NCBI RefSeq assembly: GCF_032193805.1
Contig: NZ_JAVBIK010000003.1
Location: forward strand, 186,001 to 250,000
Reading direction: 5' to 3'
DNA from: Rhodoferax potami
Lineage (GTDB): Bacteria; Pseudomonadota; Gammaproteobacteria; Burkholderiales; Burkholderiaceae_C
DNA length: 64,000 nucleotides
Below, in pieces: positions 32,674 through 43,457 of this stretch. Each line of letters starts with the position of its first letter. Position 1 is the first letter of the stretch. Both the position numbers and the translations under genes were made by a program. A model generated the notes under the pieces. The model saw only the letters and a list, made by a program, of their open reading frames with translations. It had not been told where the DNA came from and did no database searches.

Positions 32674-35600
32674 ATGAAAAAATTGAATTCGGCAAAGGCA
32701 AAACCTTCAACAAATCATATTGATGCAGCGATTGATAAAAATGCTCAAGACTTGGTCCAACTTGGAAATCGGCGGATACGAAATAAAAAGAGTGAACGCA
32801 ACTTACAGAATGAAGATGCTCATCGAGAAAATCTTGAGCCTTTGGAGTTTGGTAGAAACGCTGAACTCGACCCCCCAGAATATTCTGCCGCAGACCAGCG
32901 AGCCGCTTTAGATAGTAGCGCAAATCTAGAGACTGAAGCTGTAACTTCTAACCATCTTGAGTCGTATAGCCAGTTGGGTACTCCCGCAAAATCGGATCCC
33001 ATCTTATCAATTGATGATCAAGGTAATACAGAAAGCTTTGGTCAAATGATGGAGGCCTCTCCATCAAGCGCTGGCTCATCTCCAATTGCTGCTATTCCAA
33101 ATATTGCTTCAGAAATAGATTCTCTAGAAATTGCTAGCAATGTTGTTTCTAATGCCTCCTCAGGCCTAGGTATTTTATCCGGTGGCTTAGGTATTCTTTC
33201 AGCGACCGCTGTTGTGATGAATGCCACAAAGAATACGCCATCCACAGCTGAGTCGGCATCAGGAGTCGTTACTCTTAATGGTTCTATCGTTGCTGGACCT
33301 GTCGTAGCTGGAAATCAACTCACAGTTGTGGTGTCGAGAGCCGATAATAATGGCGAATTGGCTCGAGTAAAGGTGAATAGTGATGGCACTTTTTCTGTTC
33401 GCTTTGATGCGAATTACACAGGTGTGGTGATTGCTAAGGTTATTGATAGCGATGATGCCGGAGCGGACTATTTGGATGAAGCAAGTAAGCTGCCAATCGA
33501 TTTGTCGGTGAATTTACGTGCGGCAGCGGTTATCAACGGGGCTGGGCAGCACACGTTGGTTATTACCCCGATTACAGAAATCGCTGTCCGCCAGTTGTTT
33601 ACTGAAAGTAAAGCCCCGGGGGGTTCGGGGTTGGATGTAGCTTCAGTCAACTCTATAAACTCAAGGGTTGCAACAGTTTTTGGTCTCACTGATATTGTGA
33701 GGGTAAAGCCGGTAGCTGTTAATGATGTTAATTTTTCCTCAGCAGAGGCCGAGTCAAAAAAATACGGATATGCACTTGCCGCTCTTTCCGGAGCCGATCA
33801 AAACTTGGTAGGAATGGAGGCTACAGTAGCGGCGGTTGCAAATGGTATTTCCTCTAGTGTCGTTCCGACGGTGAGCAACAATGTGCAGAGGATTTTGCTT
33901 CAAGGAGCAGATACAGTCGGGGCGAAGTTAGGGCTTGACATTTACAACGTGGTTAGGCCCCAGTTTAATTTCGCTGAAGCTTCTAGCACTTCTGCCCCCG
34001 GTTGGGCTGGTGATGTTAAATCTCTTGGGCAGCAAGATTTGGTCTCAGCTTTGCCGAAAGATGTTGCGGGCCTCACGTCAACTCAGCTTTCACTGATGAC
34101 TGCGCAACAAATTGGTTGGATCCCCCCTGTTGCAATGTCAAGCTTGTCCAGTTCGAAACTGTTGTCTATTGGAGCGGGCATATCGGGCATGACTGCAACT
34201 CAAGCTGCGTCTCTTTCAACCGTCCAAATTGATGCACTTGTTGGGTCTGGTCTGATTCGTAACCTGTCTTCTGAAGCGCTCGCTTCTTTGCCAGGAGCAC
34301 AAGATAGCTTTAAGTTGATAGGAGGGGGAGCGGGTAATAGCGGAACCGCACCTACGACTCAGACATACAAGGACATCGGAGTCACGGGGATAGATGCGGG
34401 CAACATTGCATCGATCAACGATGCCCTCAAGGGACTGCCCGGTGCGAACAAGGACACGGCCGCTGAAGTACAGGGCATTGTCGACGCCTACCGAAAAGTG
34501 CTAGGCGTGGCCGATGCGGTGGCAGGCAACACAGACGCTGCCAATCTACCTAGCCTAGCGGACTACGGCAAGATAGGCGTGAGCGAAGTCACTACCGTCA
34601 CTCAGGCAGCGCTGCTGGGCAGCGTGATCGACGGCAAGAACAAGGTTGATGCGGATACGGTGTCAGAGATCAAGGCGTTGGCGCTTGCATCCAATGCCGT
34701 ATTGGAGGCGGCAGCGTCGGCCAATGGAGCCTCGCTGAGCATGGCCCAGCTCGAGCAGCTGGGGATCAAGGGCGTTACGGCGGACAACCTGGCAGCAGTG
34801 CGTCAAGCAATAGCTAACAGCGCCGATGATGGCAGCGCCATCAACAGCCTGAGCAAGCTGCAAAGCGTGGTGAGTGCAACGACAACGCAAGTTGCAAGCG
34901 TGCTGACTGGTTTGCAAAGCTACAGCGGCGCTAACGGACAGAGCGCACCTACGACGCAGACATACAAAGACCTCGCAGTCACGGGGGTGGATGCGGACAA
35001 CATTGCATCGATCAACGATGCCCTCAAGGGACTGCCCGGTGCGAACAAGGACACGGCCGCTGAAGTGCAGGGCATTGTCGACGCCTACCGCAAAGTGCTG
35101 GCCGTGGCCGATGCGGTGGCAGGAAACACAGACGCTGCCAATCTACCTAGCCTAGCGGACTACGGCAAGATAGGCGTGAGCGAAGTCACTACCGTCACTC
35201 AGGCAGCGCTGCTGGGCAGCGTGATCGACGGCAAGAACAAGGTTGATGCGGATACGGTGTCAGAGATCAAGGCGTTGGCGCTTGCATCCAATGCCGTATT
35301 GGAGGCGGCAGCGTCGGCCAATGGAGCCTCGCTGAGCATGGCCCAGCTCGAGCAGCTGGGGATCAAGGGCGTTACGGCGGACAACCTGGCAGCAGTGCGT
35401 CAAGCAATAGCTAACAGCGCCGACGATGGCAGCGCCATCAACAGCCTGAGCAAGCTGCAAAGCGTGGTGAGTGCAACGACAACGCAAGTTGCAAGCGTGC
35501 TGACTGGTTTGCAAGGCTACAGCGGCGCTAACGGACAGAGCGCACCTACGACTCAGACATACAAGGACATCGGAGTCACGGGGGTGGATGCGGACAACAT

Positions 35601-38600
35601 TGCATCGATCAACGATGCCCTCAAGGGACTGCCCGGTGCGAACAAGGACACGGCCGCTGAAGTGCAGGGCATTGTCGACGCCTACCGCAAAGTGCTAGGC
35701 GTGGCCGATGCGGTGGCAGGCAACACAGACGCTGCCAATCTACCTAGCCTAGCGGACTACGGCAAGATAGGCGTGAGCGAAGTCACTACCGTCACTCAGG
35801 CAGCGCTGCTGGGCAGCGTGATCGACGGCAAGAACAAGGTTGATGCGGATACGGTGTCAGAGATCAAGGCGTTGGCGCTTGCATCCAATGCCGTATTGGA
35901 GGCGGCAGCGTCGGCCAATGGAGCCTCGCTGAGCATGGCCCAGCTCGAGCAGCTGGGGATCAAGGGCGTTACGGCGGACAACCTGGCAGCAGTGCGTCAA
36001 GCAATAGCTGACAGCGCCGATGATGGCAGCGCCATCAACAGCCTGAGCAAGCTGCAAAGCGTGGTGAGTGCAACGACAACGCAAGTCGCAAGCGTGCTGA
36101 CTGGTTTGCAAAGCTACAGCGGCGCTAACGGACAGAGCGCACCTACGACGCAGACCTACAAAGACCTGGCAGTCACGGGGGTGGATGCGGGCAACATTGC
36201 ATCGATCAACGATGCCCTCAAGGGACTGCCCGGTGCGAACAAGGACACGGCCGCTGAAGTACAGGGCATTGTCGATGCCTACCGCAAAGTGCTGGCCGTG
36301 GCCGATGCGGTGGCAGGCAACACAGACGCTGCCAATCTACCTAGCCTAGCGGACTACGGCAAGATAGGCGTGAGCGAAGTCACTACCGTCACTCAGGCGG
36401 CACTGCTGGGTAGCGTGATCGACGCCAAAAACCTGGCCGCGGTGGACAGCGTGGCCGAACTGCGAGCGCTGGCGGATGCAGCGCAGGCCGTGCTTACGGC
36501 AGCGGCCCTGCCTGCGGGCGGCACCAGTACGCTGAGCAAAGCGCAGCTGGAACTGCTGGGCATCAAAGACGTCACCGACAACAACTTGGCGGTAGTGCGT
36601 CAAGCAATCGCTAACAGCGCTGATGATGGCAGCGCCATCAACAGTCTGAGCAAACTTCAAACCTTGGTATCTGGCGCAGCGTTTTCTGCAAGCGATGTCC
36701 AATTGTCAAACGACACCGGCAGTTTCTCCACAGATTATGTAACAACGGTCAATAACCAGACCATCAGTGCAAAGCTCAGCACCGTTATCTCTGCTGGTGA
36801 CACATTGGAAGGATCTGTGAATAGCGGCGCTACCTGGGAAAAAATAAACAGCATGGTCACTGATCGCGCCATCACTTGGACGGGCGTGACTCTGAATTCC
36901 GGTGTCAACAACATAGTATTCAGGCTGACCAAGCAAGATGGTAGTCAATACCTCAGCAGCGCGCAGACCTACACCCTGGACAACACCGCACCTGCGGCAC
37001 CCACCCTGGTGCTGGATGCAGCCTCGGACACGGGCAGCAGCAACAGCGACCGCATCACCAACGACGCCACCCCCACCATCAGCGGCACGGCTGAAGCCGG
37101 CAGCAGCGTCAAGCTGTATGACGGCAGCACGCAAGTGGGCAGCGCCACGACCGGTGGCGACGGCAAATGGAGCATCACCCCGGGCAGCGCCCTGGCCAAC
37201 GGCACGCACACCCTCACGGTCAAAGCCACCGATGCGGCGGGCAATGTATCTGATTCCTCTGCCGACCTGAGCGTTGTGGTAGATACAGAACGCCCCACTG
37301 CGGTGGCCCTGAGCAAAACCATCATAGCCACCCTGGCGGCCACCACCGGCGCCACAGTAGGCAGCCTGAGCGCCAGCGACACCCAAGCCATCAGCTACAC
37401 ACTGGCTGCGGGCGGGGAGCACAACAGCCAGTTCGAGATCGTGGGCGCAGACCTCAAAGTCAAAGACGGTGCCGGTCTGAGTGCTGGCACCTACAACATC
37501 AACGTCAAAGCCACCGACGCTGCGGGCAACGAAGCGCTGCAGGCACTGAGCTTTGAAGTCGTCAATGCGCCGTCGGTCAGCAGCATCGTGCGTGCAGACA
37601 ACGCCTCTGAGACTGTTGCCAAAGGCGCGACGCAGCTCAGCTACACCGTCAACTTCAGCGAAGCCGTCACCGGCGTGGATGTGGCCGACTTCGTGCTCAC
37701 CACAACCGGCAGCGCGGCCGCCAGCATCGTTAGCGTCAGCGCTGGAGCTACAAATGCAGGCTACATCGTGGTGATCAATGGAATCAGTGGTGACGGCACG
37801 GTGCGCCTGGACGTCAAGGCCAGCGGCACGGGCATCAAAAACCTCAAAGGCATCGAGCTGGTTGGCGGCTACAGCAGCGCGCAGACCTACACCCTGGACA
37901 ACACCGCACCTGCGGCACCCACCCTGGTGCTGGATGCAGCCTCGGACACGGGCATCAGCAACAGTGACCGCATCACCAACGCCGACACCCCCACCATCAG
38001 CGGCACAGCCGAAGCCGGCAGCAGAGTCGAGCTGTACGACGGCAGCATCGTAGTAGCTGAGGTCCAAGCCGGTGGCGATGGCAAATGGAGCACCACCCCG
38101 GGCAGCGCCTTGGTCAATGGCACGCACACCCTCACGGTCAAAGCCACCGATGCGGCGGGCAATGTATCTGATTCCTCTGCCGACCTGAGCGTTGTGGTGG
38201 ATACGGCAGCCCCCACGGTCAGCAGCGTGGCGATCACGTCCTCCACGGGTATTCAAAACAGCACCCTCAACGCCGGTGATGTAGTCACGGTAACAATGGG
38301 ACTTAGTCAAGCGGTGACCGTCACGGGCACACCGCAGTTAGGGCTCAACATAGGTGGCACCACGGTGCAGGCCAACTACGCAAGCGGCTCGGGCACCAAC
38401 AGCCTGACCTTTACCTACACCATCTTGGCAGGGCAGACCGATGCCGACGGCATCAGCATTGCCACCGACAGCCTGGCTCTCAACGGCGGCACCATCGTGG
38501 ATGCTGCGGGCAACAGCGCTACGCTTGGCCATACTTCGGTCGCTAACAACGCCGGCTACTTGGTCGACACGACAGCCCCCACGGTCAGCAGCGTGGCGAT

Positions 38601-40677
38601 CACGTCCTCCACGGGTATTCAAAACAGCACCCTCAACGCCGGTGATGTAGTCACGGTAACAATGGGACTCAGTGAAGCGGTGACCGTCACGGGCACACCG
38701 CAGTTAGGGCTCAACATAGGCGGCACCACGGTGCAGGCCAACTACGCAAGCGGCTCGGGCACCAACAGCCTGACCTTCACCTACACCATCTTGGCAGGGC
38801 AGACCGATGCCGACGGCATCAGCATTGCGGCCGACAGCCTGGCTCTCAACGGCGGCACCATCTTGGATGCGGCGGGCAACAGCGCTACGCTTGGCCATAC
38901 CTCGGTCGCTAACAACGCCGGCTACTTGGTCGACACGACAGCCCCCACGGTCAGCAGCGTGGCGATCACGTCCTCCACGGGTATTCAAAACAGCACCCTC
39001 AACGCCGGTGATGTAGTCACGGTAACAATGGGACTCAGTGAAGCGGTGACCGTCACGGGCACACCGCAGTTAGGGCTCAACATAGGCGGCACCACGGTGC
39101 AGGCCAACTACGCAAGCGGCTCGGGCACCAACAGCCTGACCTTCACCTACACCATCTTGGCAGGGCAGACCGATGCCGACGGCATCAGCATTGCGGCCGA
39201 CAGCCTGGCTCTCAACGGCGGCACCATCTTGGATGCGGCGGGCAACAGCGCTACGCTTGGCCATACTTCGGTCGCTAACAACGCCGGCTACTTGGTCGAC
39301 ACGACAGCCCCCATCGCGAGCGTCACAACAGCTACCCTGTCCAACAAAAGTTCCGCAGTTGTACAAAGCAGCGAAGCAGGTACAGCCTATTTGGTCAACA
39401 CCTCCGTGTCGGTGAGTGGCCTCTCAAGCATCACCGGTGCAGCAGACAACCTATGGAACAGCGTGAGCATTGCTGCAGCAGCCAGCAACACCAACTTGGC
39501 TGCTGCTGGCTTGTCTGATGGCTCCTATAAGTTGTACACGGTAGATAGTGCGGGCAACTTGTCTGTAGCCTCAAGCAACGCCGTGAAGATTGACACGACA
39601 GCCCCCACGGTCAGCAGCGTGGCGATCACGTCCTCCACGGGTATTCAAAACAGCACCCTCAACGCCGGTGATGTAGTCACGGTAACAATGGGACTCAGTG
39701 AAGCGGTGACCGTCACGGGCACACCGCAGTTAGGGCTCAACATAGGCGGCACCACGGTGCAGGCCAACTACGCAAGCGGCTCGGGCACCAACAGCCTGAC
39801 CTTCACCTACACCATCTTGGCAGGGCAGACCGATGCCGACGGCATCAGCATTGCGGCCGACAGCCTGGCTCTCAACGGCGGCACCATCTTGGATGCGGCG
39901 GGCAACAGCGCTACGCTTGGCCATACTTCGGTCGCTAACAACGCCGGCTACTTGGTCGACACGACAGCCCCCATCGCGAGCGTCACAACAGCTACCCTGT
40001 CCAACAAAAGTTCCGCAGTTGTACAAAGCAGCGAAGCAGGTACAGCCTATTTGGTCAACACCTCCGTGTCGGTGAGTGGCCTCTCAAGCATCACCGGTGC
40101 AGCAGACAACCTATGGAACAGCGTGAGCATTGCTGCAGCAGCCAGCAACACCAACTTGGCTGCTGCTGGCTTGTCTGATGGCTCCTATAAGTTGTACACG
40201 GTAGATAGTGCGGGCAACTTGTCTGTAGCCTCAAGCAACACCGTGACGATTACCATGCCTAAAGCCGGTGACCCATTGATTGATTTAGGAATTTACGGAA
40301 AATTGATTAGAGAATTGGGAGGTAGAAATTATTATTATTGGGACCGCTCTGGTGATGGAGCGGCAGGTAACGATAACATATCAATGGATTGGATCGAGCA
40401 AACCTTCTTTGGTAGTAGTGCTGGCGCAGTGATAAGCGACTCAAATTCGATGTTTAATATCGATGGCCTTAACGTCCAGATGATTTCGTCGAGTACGCTC
40501 AATAATTTAAGACTTAGTGCGGGGATGCCCAGGGTTGCAGGGATGTGGGATTACAGCCAATATCTCTCATCGACTGTTGGACTTAATTATAATACGCACA
40601 ATATCGTGGGATACTATGGGGTCGATTATGCACCCGATGACTATAAGGAGGGTGTAGTTTTTCTGCAGGTGTTGTGA
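32674..40677 (+). CDS. Giant repetitive adhesin, likely type I secretion substrate
   Basis: 2,667 residues, no Sec signal peptide. Residues 1-~190 are polar, with a Gly-rich hydrophobic patch (LGILSGGLGILSATAVVM, ~167-185). A beta-rich domain with ITPITEIAVRQLF follows (to ~400), then four ~199-residue helical repeats, Ig-like units (APAAPTLVLDAASDTG ... LTVKATDAAGNVSDSS), a cadherin-like unit, four 122-residue repeats (APTVSSVAITSSTG...) and two 98-residue repeats. The end is a unique ~140-residue domain (DRSGDGAAGND, YYGVDYAPDDYKE). No GGxGxD nonapeptide RTX array is visible. The downstream TolC/ABC/HlyD genes make a type I exporter the likely route. Function would be surface adhesion or biofilm formation. 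Confidence 0.85.
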   Translation: MKKLNSAKAKPSTNHIDAAIDKNAQDLVQLGNRRIRNKKSERNLQNEDAHRENLEPLEFGRNAELDPPEYSAADQRAALDSSANLETEAVTSNHLESYSQLGTPAKSDPILSIDDQGNTESFGQMMEASPSSAGSSPIAAIPNIASEIDSLEIASNVVSNASSGLGILSGGLGILSATAVVMNATKNTPSTAESASGVVTLNGSIVAGPVVAGNQLTVVVSRADNNGELARVKVNSDGTFSVRFDANYTGVVIAKVIDSDDAGADYLDEASKLPIDLSVNLRAAAVINGAGQHTLVITPITEIAVRQLFTESKAPGGSGLDVASVNSINSRVATVFGLTDIVRVKPVAVNDVNFSSAEAESKKYGYALAALSGADQNLVGMEATVAAVANGISSSVVPTVSNNVQRILLQGADTVGAKLGLDIYNVVRPQFNFAEASSTSAPGWAGDVKSLGQQDLVSALPKDVAGLTSTQLSLMTAQQIGWIPPVAMSSLSSSKLLSIGAGISGMTATQAASLSTVQIDALVGSGLIRNLSSEALASLPGAQDSFKLIGGGAGNSGTAPTTQTYKDIGVTGIDAGNIASINDALKGLPGANKDTAAEVQGIVDAYRKVLGVADAVAGNTDAANLPSLADYGKIGVSEVTTVTQAALLGSVIDGKNKVDADTVSEIKALALASNAVLEAAASANGASLSMAQLEQLGIKGVTADNLAAVRQAIANSADDGSAINSLSKLQSVVSATTTQVASVLTGLQSYSGANGQSAPTTQTYKDLAVTGVDADNIASINDALKGLPGANKDTAAEVQGIVDAYRKVLAVADAVAGNTDAANLPSLADYGKIGVSEVTTVTQAALLGSVIDGKNKVDADTVSEIKALALASNAVLEAAASANGASLSMAQLEQLGIKGVTADNLAAVRQAIANSADDGSAINSLSKLQSVVSATTTQVASVLTGLQGYSGANGQSAPTTQTYKDIGVTGVDADNIASINDALKGLPGANKDTAAEVQGIVDAYRKVLGVADAVAGNTDAANLPSLADYGKIGVSEVTTVTQAALLGSVIDGKNKVDADTVSEIKALALASNAVLEAAASANGASLSMAQLEQLGIKGVTADNLAAVRQAIADSADDGSAINSLSKLQSVVSATTTQVASVLTGLQSYSGANGQSAPTTQTYKDLAVTGVDAGNIASINDALKGLPGANKDTAAEVQGIVDAYRKVLAVADAVAGNTDAANLPSLADYGKIGVSEVTTVTQAALLGSVIDAKNLAAVDSVAELRALADAAQAVLTAAALPAGGTSTLSKAQLELLGIKDVTDNNLAVVRQAIANSADDGSAINSLSKLQTLVSGAAFSASDVQLSNDTGSFSTDYVTTVNNQTISAKLSTVISAGDTLEGSVNSGATWEKINSMVTDRAITWTGVTLNSGVNNIVFRLTKQDGSQYLSSAQTYTLDNTAPAAPTLVLDAASDTGSSNSDRITNDATPTISGTAEAGSSVKLYDGSTQVGSATTGGDGKWSITPGSALANGTHTLTVKATDAAGNVSDSSADLSVVVDTERPTAVALSKTIIATLAATTGATVGSLSASDTQAISYTLAAGGEHNSQFEIVGADLKVKDGAGLSAGTYNINVKATDAAGNEALQALSFEVVNAPSVSSIVRADNASETVAKGATQLSYTVNFSEAVTGVDVADFVLTTTGSAAASIVSVSAGATNAGYIVVINGISGDGTVRLDVKASGTGIKNLKGIELVGGYSSAQTYTLDNTAPAAPTLVLDAASDTGISNSDRITNADTPTISGTAEAGSRVELYDGSIVVAEVQAGGDGKWSTTPGSALVNGTHTLTVKATDAAGNVSDSSADLSVVVDTAAPTVSSVAITSSTGIQNSTLNAGDVVTVTMGLSQAVTVTGTPQLGLNIGGTTVQANYASGSGTNSLTFTYTILAGQTDADGISIATDSLALNGGTIVDAAGNSATLGHTSVANNAGYLVDTTAPTVSSVAITSSTGIQNSTLNAGDVVTVTMGLSEAVTVTGTPQLGLNIGGTTVQANYASGSGTNSLTFTYTILAGQTDADGISIAADSLALNGGTILDAAGNSATLGHTSVANNAGYLVDTTAPTVSSVAITSSTGIQNSTLNAGDVVTVTMGLSEAVTVTGTPQLGLNIGGTTVQANYASGSGTNSLTFTYTILAGQTDADGISIAADSLALNGGTILDAAGNSATLGHTSVANNAGYLVDTTAPIASVTTATLSNKSSAVVQSSEAGTAYLVNTSVSVSGLSSITGAADNLWNSVSIAAAASNTNLAAAGLSDGSYKLYTVDSAGNLSVASSNAVKIDTTAPTVSSVAITSSTGIQNSTLNAGDVVTVTMGLSEAVTVTGTPQLGLNIGGTTVQANYASGSGTNSLTFTYTILAGQTDADGISIAADSLALNGGTILDAAGNSATLGHTSVANNAGYLVDTTAPIASVTTATLSNKSSAVVQSSEAGTAYLVNTSVSVSGLSSITGAADNLWNSVSIAAAASNTNLAAAGLSDGSYKLYTVDSAGNLSVASSNTVTITMPKAGDPLIDLGIYGKLIRELGGRNYYYWDRSGDGAAGNDNISMDWIEQTFFGSSAGAVISDSNSMFNIDGLNVQMISSSTLNNLRLSAGMPRVAGMWDYSQYLSSTVGLNYNTHNIVGYYGVDYAPDDYKEGVVFLQVL
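34348..36684 (+). repeat. Four tandem 597-bp repeats inside the adhesin
   Basis: Units begin at 34348, 34945, 35542 and 36139, each starting APTTQTYKD. The first three are almost identical at DNA level; the fourth diverges in its second half (AAVDSVAELRALADAAQAV). Near identity implies recent duplication or gene conversion and makes assembly collapse possible. Confidence 0.92.
38209..40260 (+). repeat. 366-bp repeats and a 660-bp tandem duplication in the adhesin
   Basis: 366-bp units begin at 38209, 38575, 38941 and 39601. A 294-bp unit (APIASVTTATLSNKSSA) follows the third and fourth (39307 and 39967). Segments 38941-39600 and 39601-40260 are a near-perfect 660-bp tandem duplication. Confidence 0.92.
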
Positions 40678-40944
40678 AGCGACGCACGGGGCATAATATG
40701 TTGTGTGTTGCCATCCTCAAAGTTTGTTGAATGCGGCCCGACAGATTCCTGTTGGGGTCGGTTATCTAGGCTCTTGCTATTTATTATCGATTTATATGTG
40801 TGTGCGTATAAATATAAGATTTACATTGGAGTTTGGGTTGTTCGGGATTTTTAGGAATCTATAAATTTGCTTCATCGCCTCGCCAGAGTCACCAAGACTT
40901 GAATAGGACCTTACTTAAGAGTCAGATTCACAACGCCAGGGTAT

Positions 40945-41535
40945 TTGGATGTGAAGAAGCGATCTAGCCAAGAAGCTGTGCCGCAAAAAGGGGGCTTCAG
41001 CGAGGTCATGCTCTACAATCTCGCGGGCCAAGTAAGGCAGATTGGACCTGCCCGATGCCAGACGGGTGCGTCAGCTGGTGACAGAAAAAACAAGCTCAAG
41101 AATCTGCTGGTCGAGTTGCACCTTTACATCCACGCGCTGCACACCGCTTACGGGGTAAGGCACTAGCACCGCAAGTCAGGCGGGCGCCTGTGAATGTGAT
41201 GATCCAGCGATGCGATTTGAGTGCGCGGCTCGCATGCAGGCTTGTCGGGCTATCCGCAAGCGGTATGCACCGACAACGGTCTAGAGCTCACCAGCGGGCG
41301 TTCATGGTCCGGGCGAACAACTACGGCACCCGGAATATCTTGATCTGGCCAGGGCGGGCGATGCAAAACGGCTACACCGAGAGCTTCAACTGCAAGTTCA
41401 GGAGCGACAGCCTAAACGATCAACGGTTTGAGACGCTGCGGCAGGCGTGCCCGGCTGTCTGCATCTGGTTGCAGGACTACAACGATGTCAGACCCCACAG
41501 CAGGGTGAGACGTATACCGCCCGCGCGATCTACCA
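40945..41535 (+). pseudogene. IS3-family remnants (OrfA then OrfB end)
   Basis: An OrfA-like part (GGFSEVMLYNLAGQV, then RKNKLKNLLVELHL) is followed, after a deletion, by the C-terminal part of an OrfB (GRAMQNGYTESFNCKFRSDS, WLQDYNDVRPHSRV). IS3 proteins read GKP.QNG..ESFNGKFRDECLN and YN..RPHSSLG. Frames are broken and the catalytic core is absent. Confidence 0.75.
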
Positions 41536-41999
41536 CCCTGGTCAAATTCCGTGGCCTGTCGGATAAGGACGGTGTGGAGGAGTTGCTGGCCCAGACCATC
41601 ACGGCGGCCGTGAACATGAAACTGATCTCGCCAAAGGAACTTGCCGCTGTGGTGGTGGACTCTACGGTGCAGACCAAGGCCATCAAACACCCCACGGATT
41701 CGAAGTTGCTGCAGACAACGCACCATAGTTGCACGCATTGCGAGCCAAATGGAGCCCGAACGACGAGACCAAACACCGAGGCAAGGATAAGAGGCAACTG
41801 ATGAGGAGTGCAGATTGCTCAAACGCCGCCAAGCGATCGAGCCGATCATCGGGCACCTGATGGAATACCACAGGACGGAGCGGTGCCATCTCATCGGTAC
41901 AGAGGGAGATGCGCTGCACGCGGTGCTGCGCTCCGCAGGTTACAACATCGCTGCCTGCCGCTGATGATCGTCAAAAAAGGCCTTAACCTTTTGTTGTGA
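41536..41999 (+). pseudogene. IS5-family transposase remnant with internal deletion
   Basis: LSDKDGVEELLAQTITAAV and VVVDSTVQTKAIKHPTDSKL match IS5-family transposases around the first catalytic Asp (VVVDSTV). After a gap and a frame change come KRRQAIEPIIGHL, RCHLIGTEGDALHAVL and the end MIVKKGLNLLL. The middle third is missing. Confidence 0.8.
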
Positions 42000-42200
42000 C
42001 TGCTAGAGGTGAGCGGTTTTGCGATCTTATTTGAGAAATTGGCCGAAATCCACAGCCTCAACTGTCTGCAAAACGCAGATCAGCGCTGGGCGCTGGCTTG
42101 TGATGAATTCTATAGGGGCTATTGCATAGCGAAATGCAAGACTATGCAAGGAATTGAGCGGCGTGGATGGGAAAATACTGAAAAAGGTTTGAGTGTCTAT

Positions 42201-43457
42201 ATGAAATATTCTGCAATAGCTTTATGGATTCTCAGTGTATCAACAGCACAAGCCGAAACTTTGCAGGCGCTGATTATTGAATCATTATCTCAACACCCAG
42301 CTCTGCTGGCACAGCGTGCCAGCTTGGAGAGTAGTAGTTCAGGCGTTGAAATAGCTAAATGGCAGTATTTCCCAACGCCTTCACTCTCGGTTGAGGGCGT
42401 TAGTGCTGCAAAGAAAGACTACTCATACCAAGGTGATGAACGAGTCACGACACTACGAATACAGCAGCCAGTCTGGACCGGGGGCAAAATTGGCGCAGGT
42501 GTTGAAAAAGCAGAGGCATCTATGTCCCAAGCAAAGGCCAGTGAAAAGGAGGTCCGCAAGCAGCTTTCTTTGAAGCTCATACAGGCGTTCAGCGATTGGG
42601 TTTCAGCAGACCTGCGCCTAAAGGTGGTAAATCAAAGCTACAAAATTCACGAGAATCTCGAAAAGCAGTTGATTCGACGTGTGGAGTTGGGGGCTTCCGC
42701 TGAAAGTGATCGATCGGTCGTTTCAGTACGCCTGAATTCACTCTCTGCAGAGGCAGCGATGATAAAAGGCCAAATTAATTCTGCAAAAAGCAAGATTTCT
42801 TTAGCACTTGGCCGCGAAATACAAAACACCGAATTGGAAGCTGTTAGCAGTTCACCCTATCCTATATATGACTCGGTATCTGCTATTCAACAATTAGCAG
42901 TAATGAATTCCCCAACACTAGAACGCTTGCAAGCACAAGAGAAAATAATAAGTGCAACAGTTGCAGAAAAAAAAGCAGAGTTATGGCCTCAAGTTTATTT
43001 AAGAATAGAGCGACAGTTTGGAAACTATTCAATACCTCATGCCGACCCATCAACACGTACATTCCTCGGATTTTCGAGCTCATTAAACCCAGGGCTATCA
43101 AATAAAGCTGCAATAAATGGTGCATTAGCACAGCGAGAAGCAGCTCGTGAAGAGATAAATGCTCACAAATTGTTAGTGCAAGAAGAGGTAGTGAATGACT
43201 CTTTGCAATTAAGTATGTTGACCGAACGTCTAAATGCAGTTAGGTCATCCATCATCATATCTGAAAGTATATTGGATTCATATACCCGGCAGTTTTTAGC
43301 TGGCCGGAAGTCATGGATAGAAGTTATGAATGCCGCTCGTGAGACTGCGCAATATCAATCTCAAGGTTCAGAAATCGAAGCGGCACAAACACTCCTTTCG
43401 TGGCGCCTTGCAGTAAATACTTATGGCTTACCAGCGGTCATACTTGGAGAGAAATAA
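42201..43457 (+). CDS. TolC-like outer-membrane channel of the type I system
   Basis: 418 residues from the ATG at 42201, which gives a proper signal peptide (MKYSAIALWILSVSTAQA). Two outer-membrane efflux protein repeats of long helices follow (QHPALLAQRASLESSSSGVE, GTSAESDRSVV-like GASAESDRSVVSVRL). It resembles LapE/AggA-type TolC proteins that work with LapB/LapC exporters. The frame extends back to 42009, but that part has no signal and overlaps IS debris. The stop overlaps the ABC gene start (TAATG). Confidence 0.85.
   Translation: MKYSAIALWILSVSTAQAETLQALIIESLSQHPALLAQRASLESSSSGVEIAKWQYFPTPSLSVEGVSAAKKDYSYQGDERVTTLRIQQPVWTGGKIGAGVEKAEASMSQAKASEKEVRKQLSLKLIQAFSDWVSADLRLKVVNQSYKIHENLEKQLIRRVELGASAESDRSVVSVRLNSLSAEAAMIKGQINSAKSKISLALGREIQNTELEAVSSSPYPIYDSVSAIQQLAVMNSPTLERLQAQEKIISATVAEKKAELWPQVYLRIERQFGNYSIPHADPSTRTFLGFSSSLNPGLSNKAAINGALAQREAAREEINAHKLLVQEEVVNDSLQLSMLTERLNAVRSSIIISESILDSYTRQFLAGRKSWIEVMNAARETAQYQSQGSEIEAAQTLLSWRLAVNTYGLPAVILGEK

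Noticed and set aside
36706..38310. 534-codon minus-strand frame opposite the adhesin
   Set aside because: Low-complexity shadow of the repetitive adhesin coding sequence.
42009..42200. N-terminal extension of the TolC-like gene
   Set aside because: The extension has no signal peptide and derives from sequence next to IS debris; the ATG at 42201 gives a normal signal peptide.
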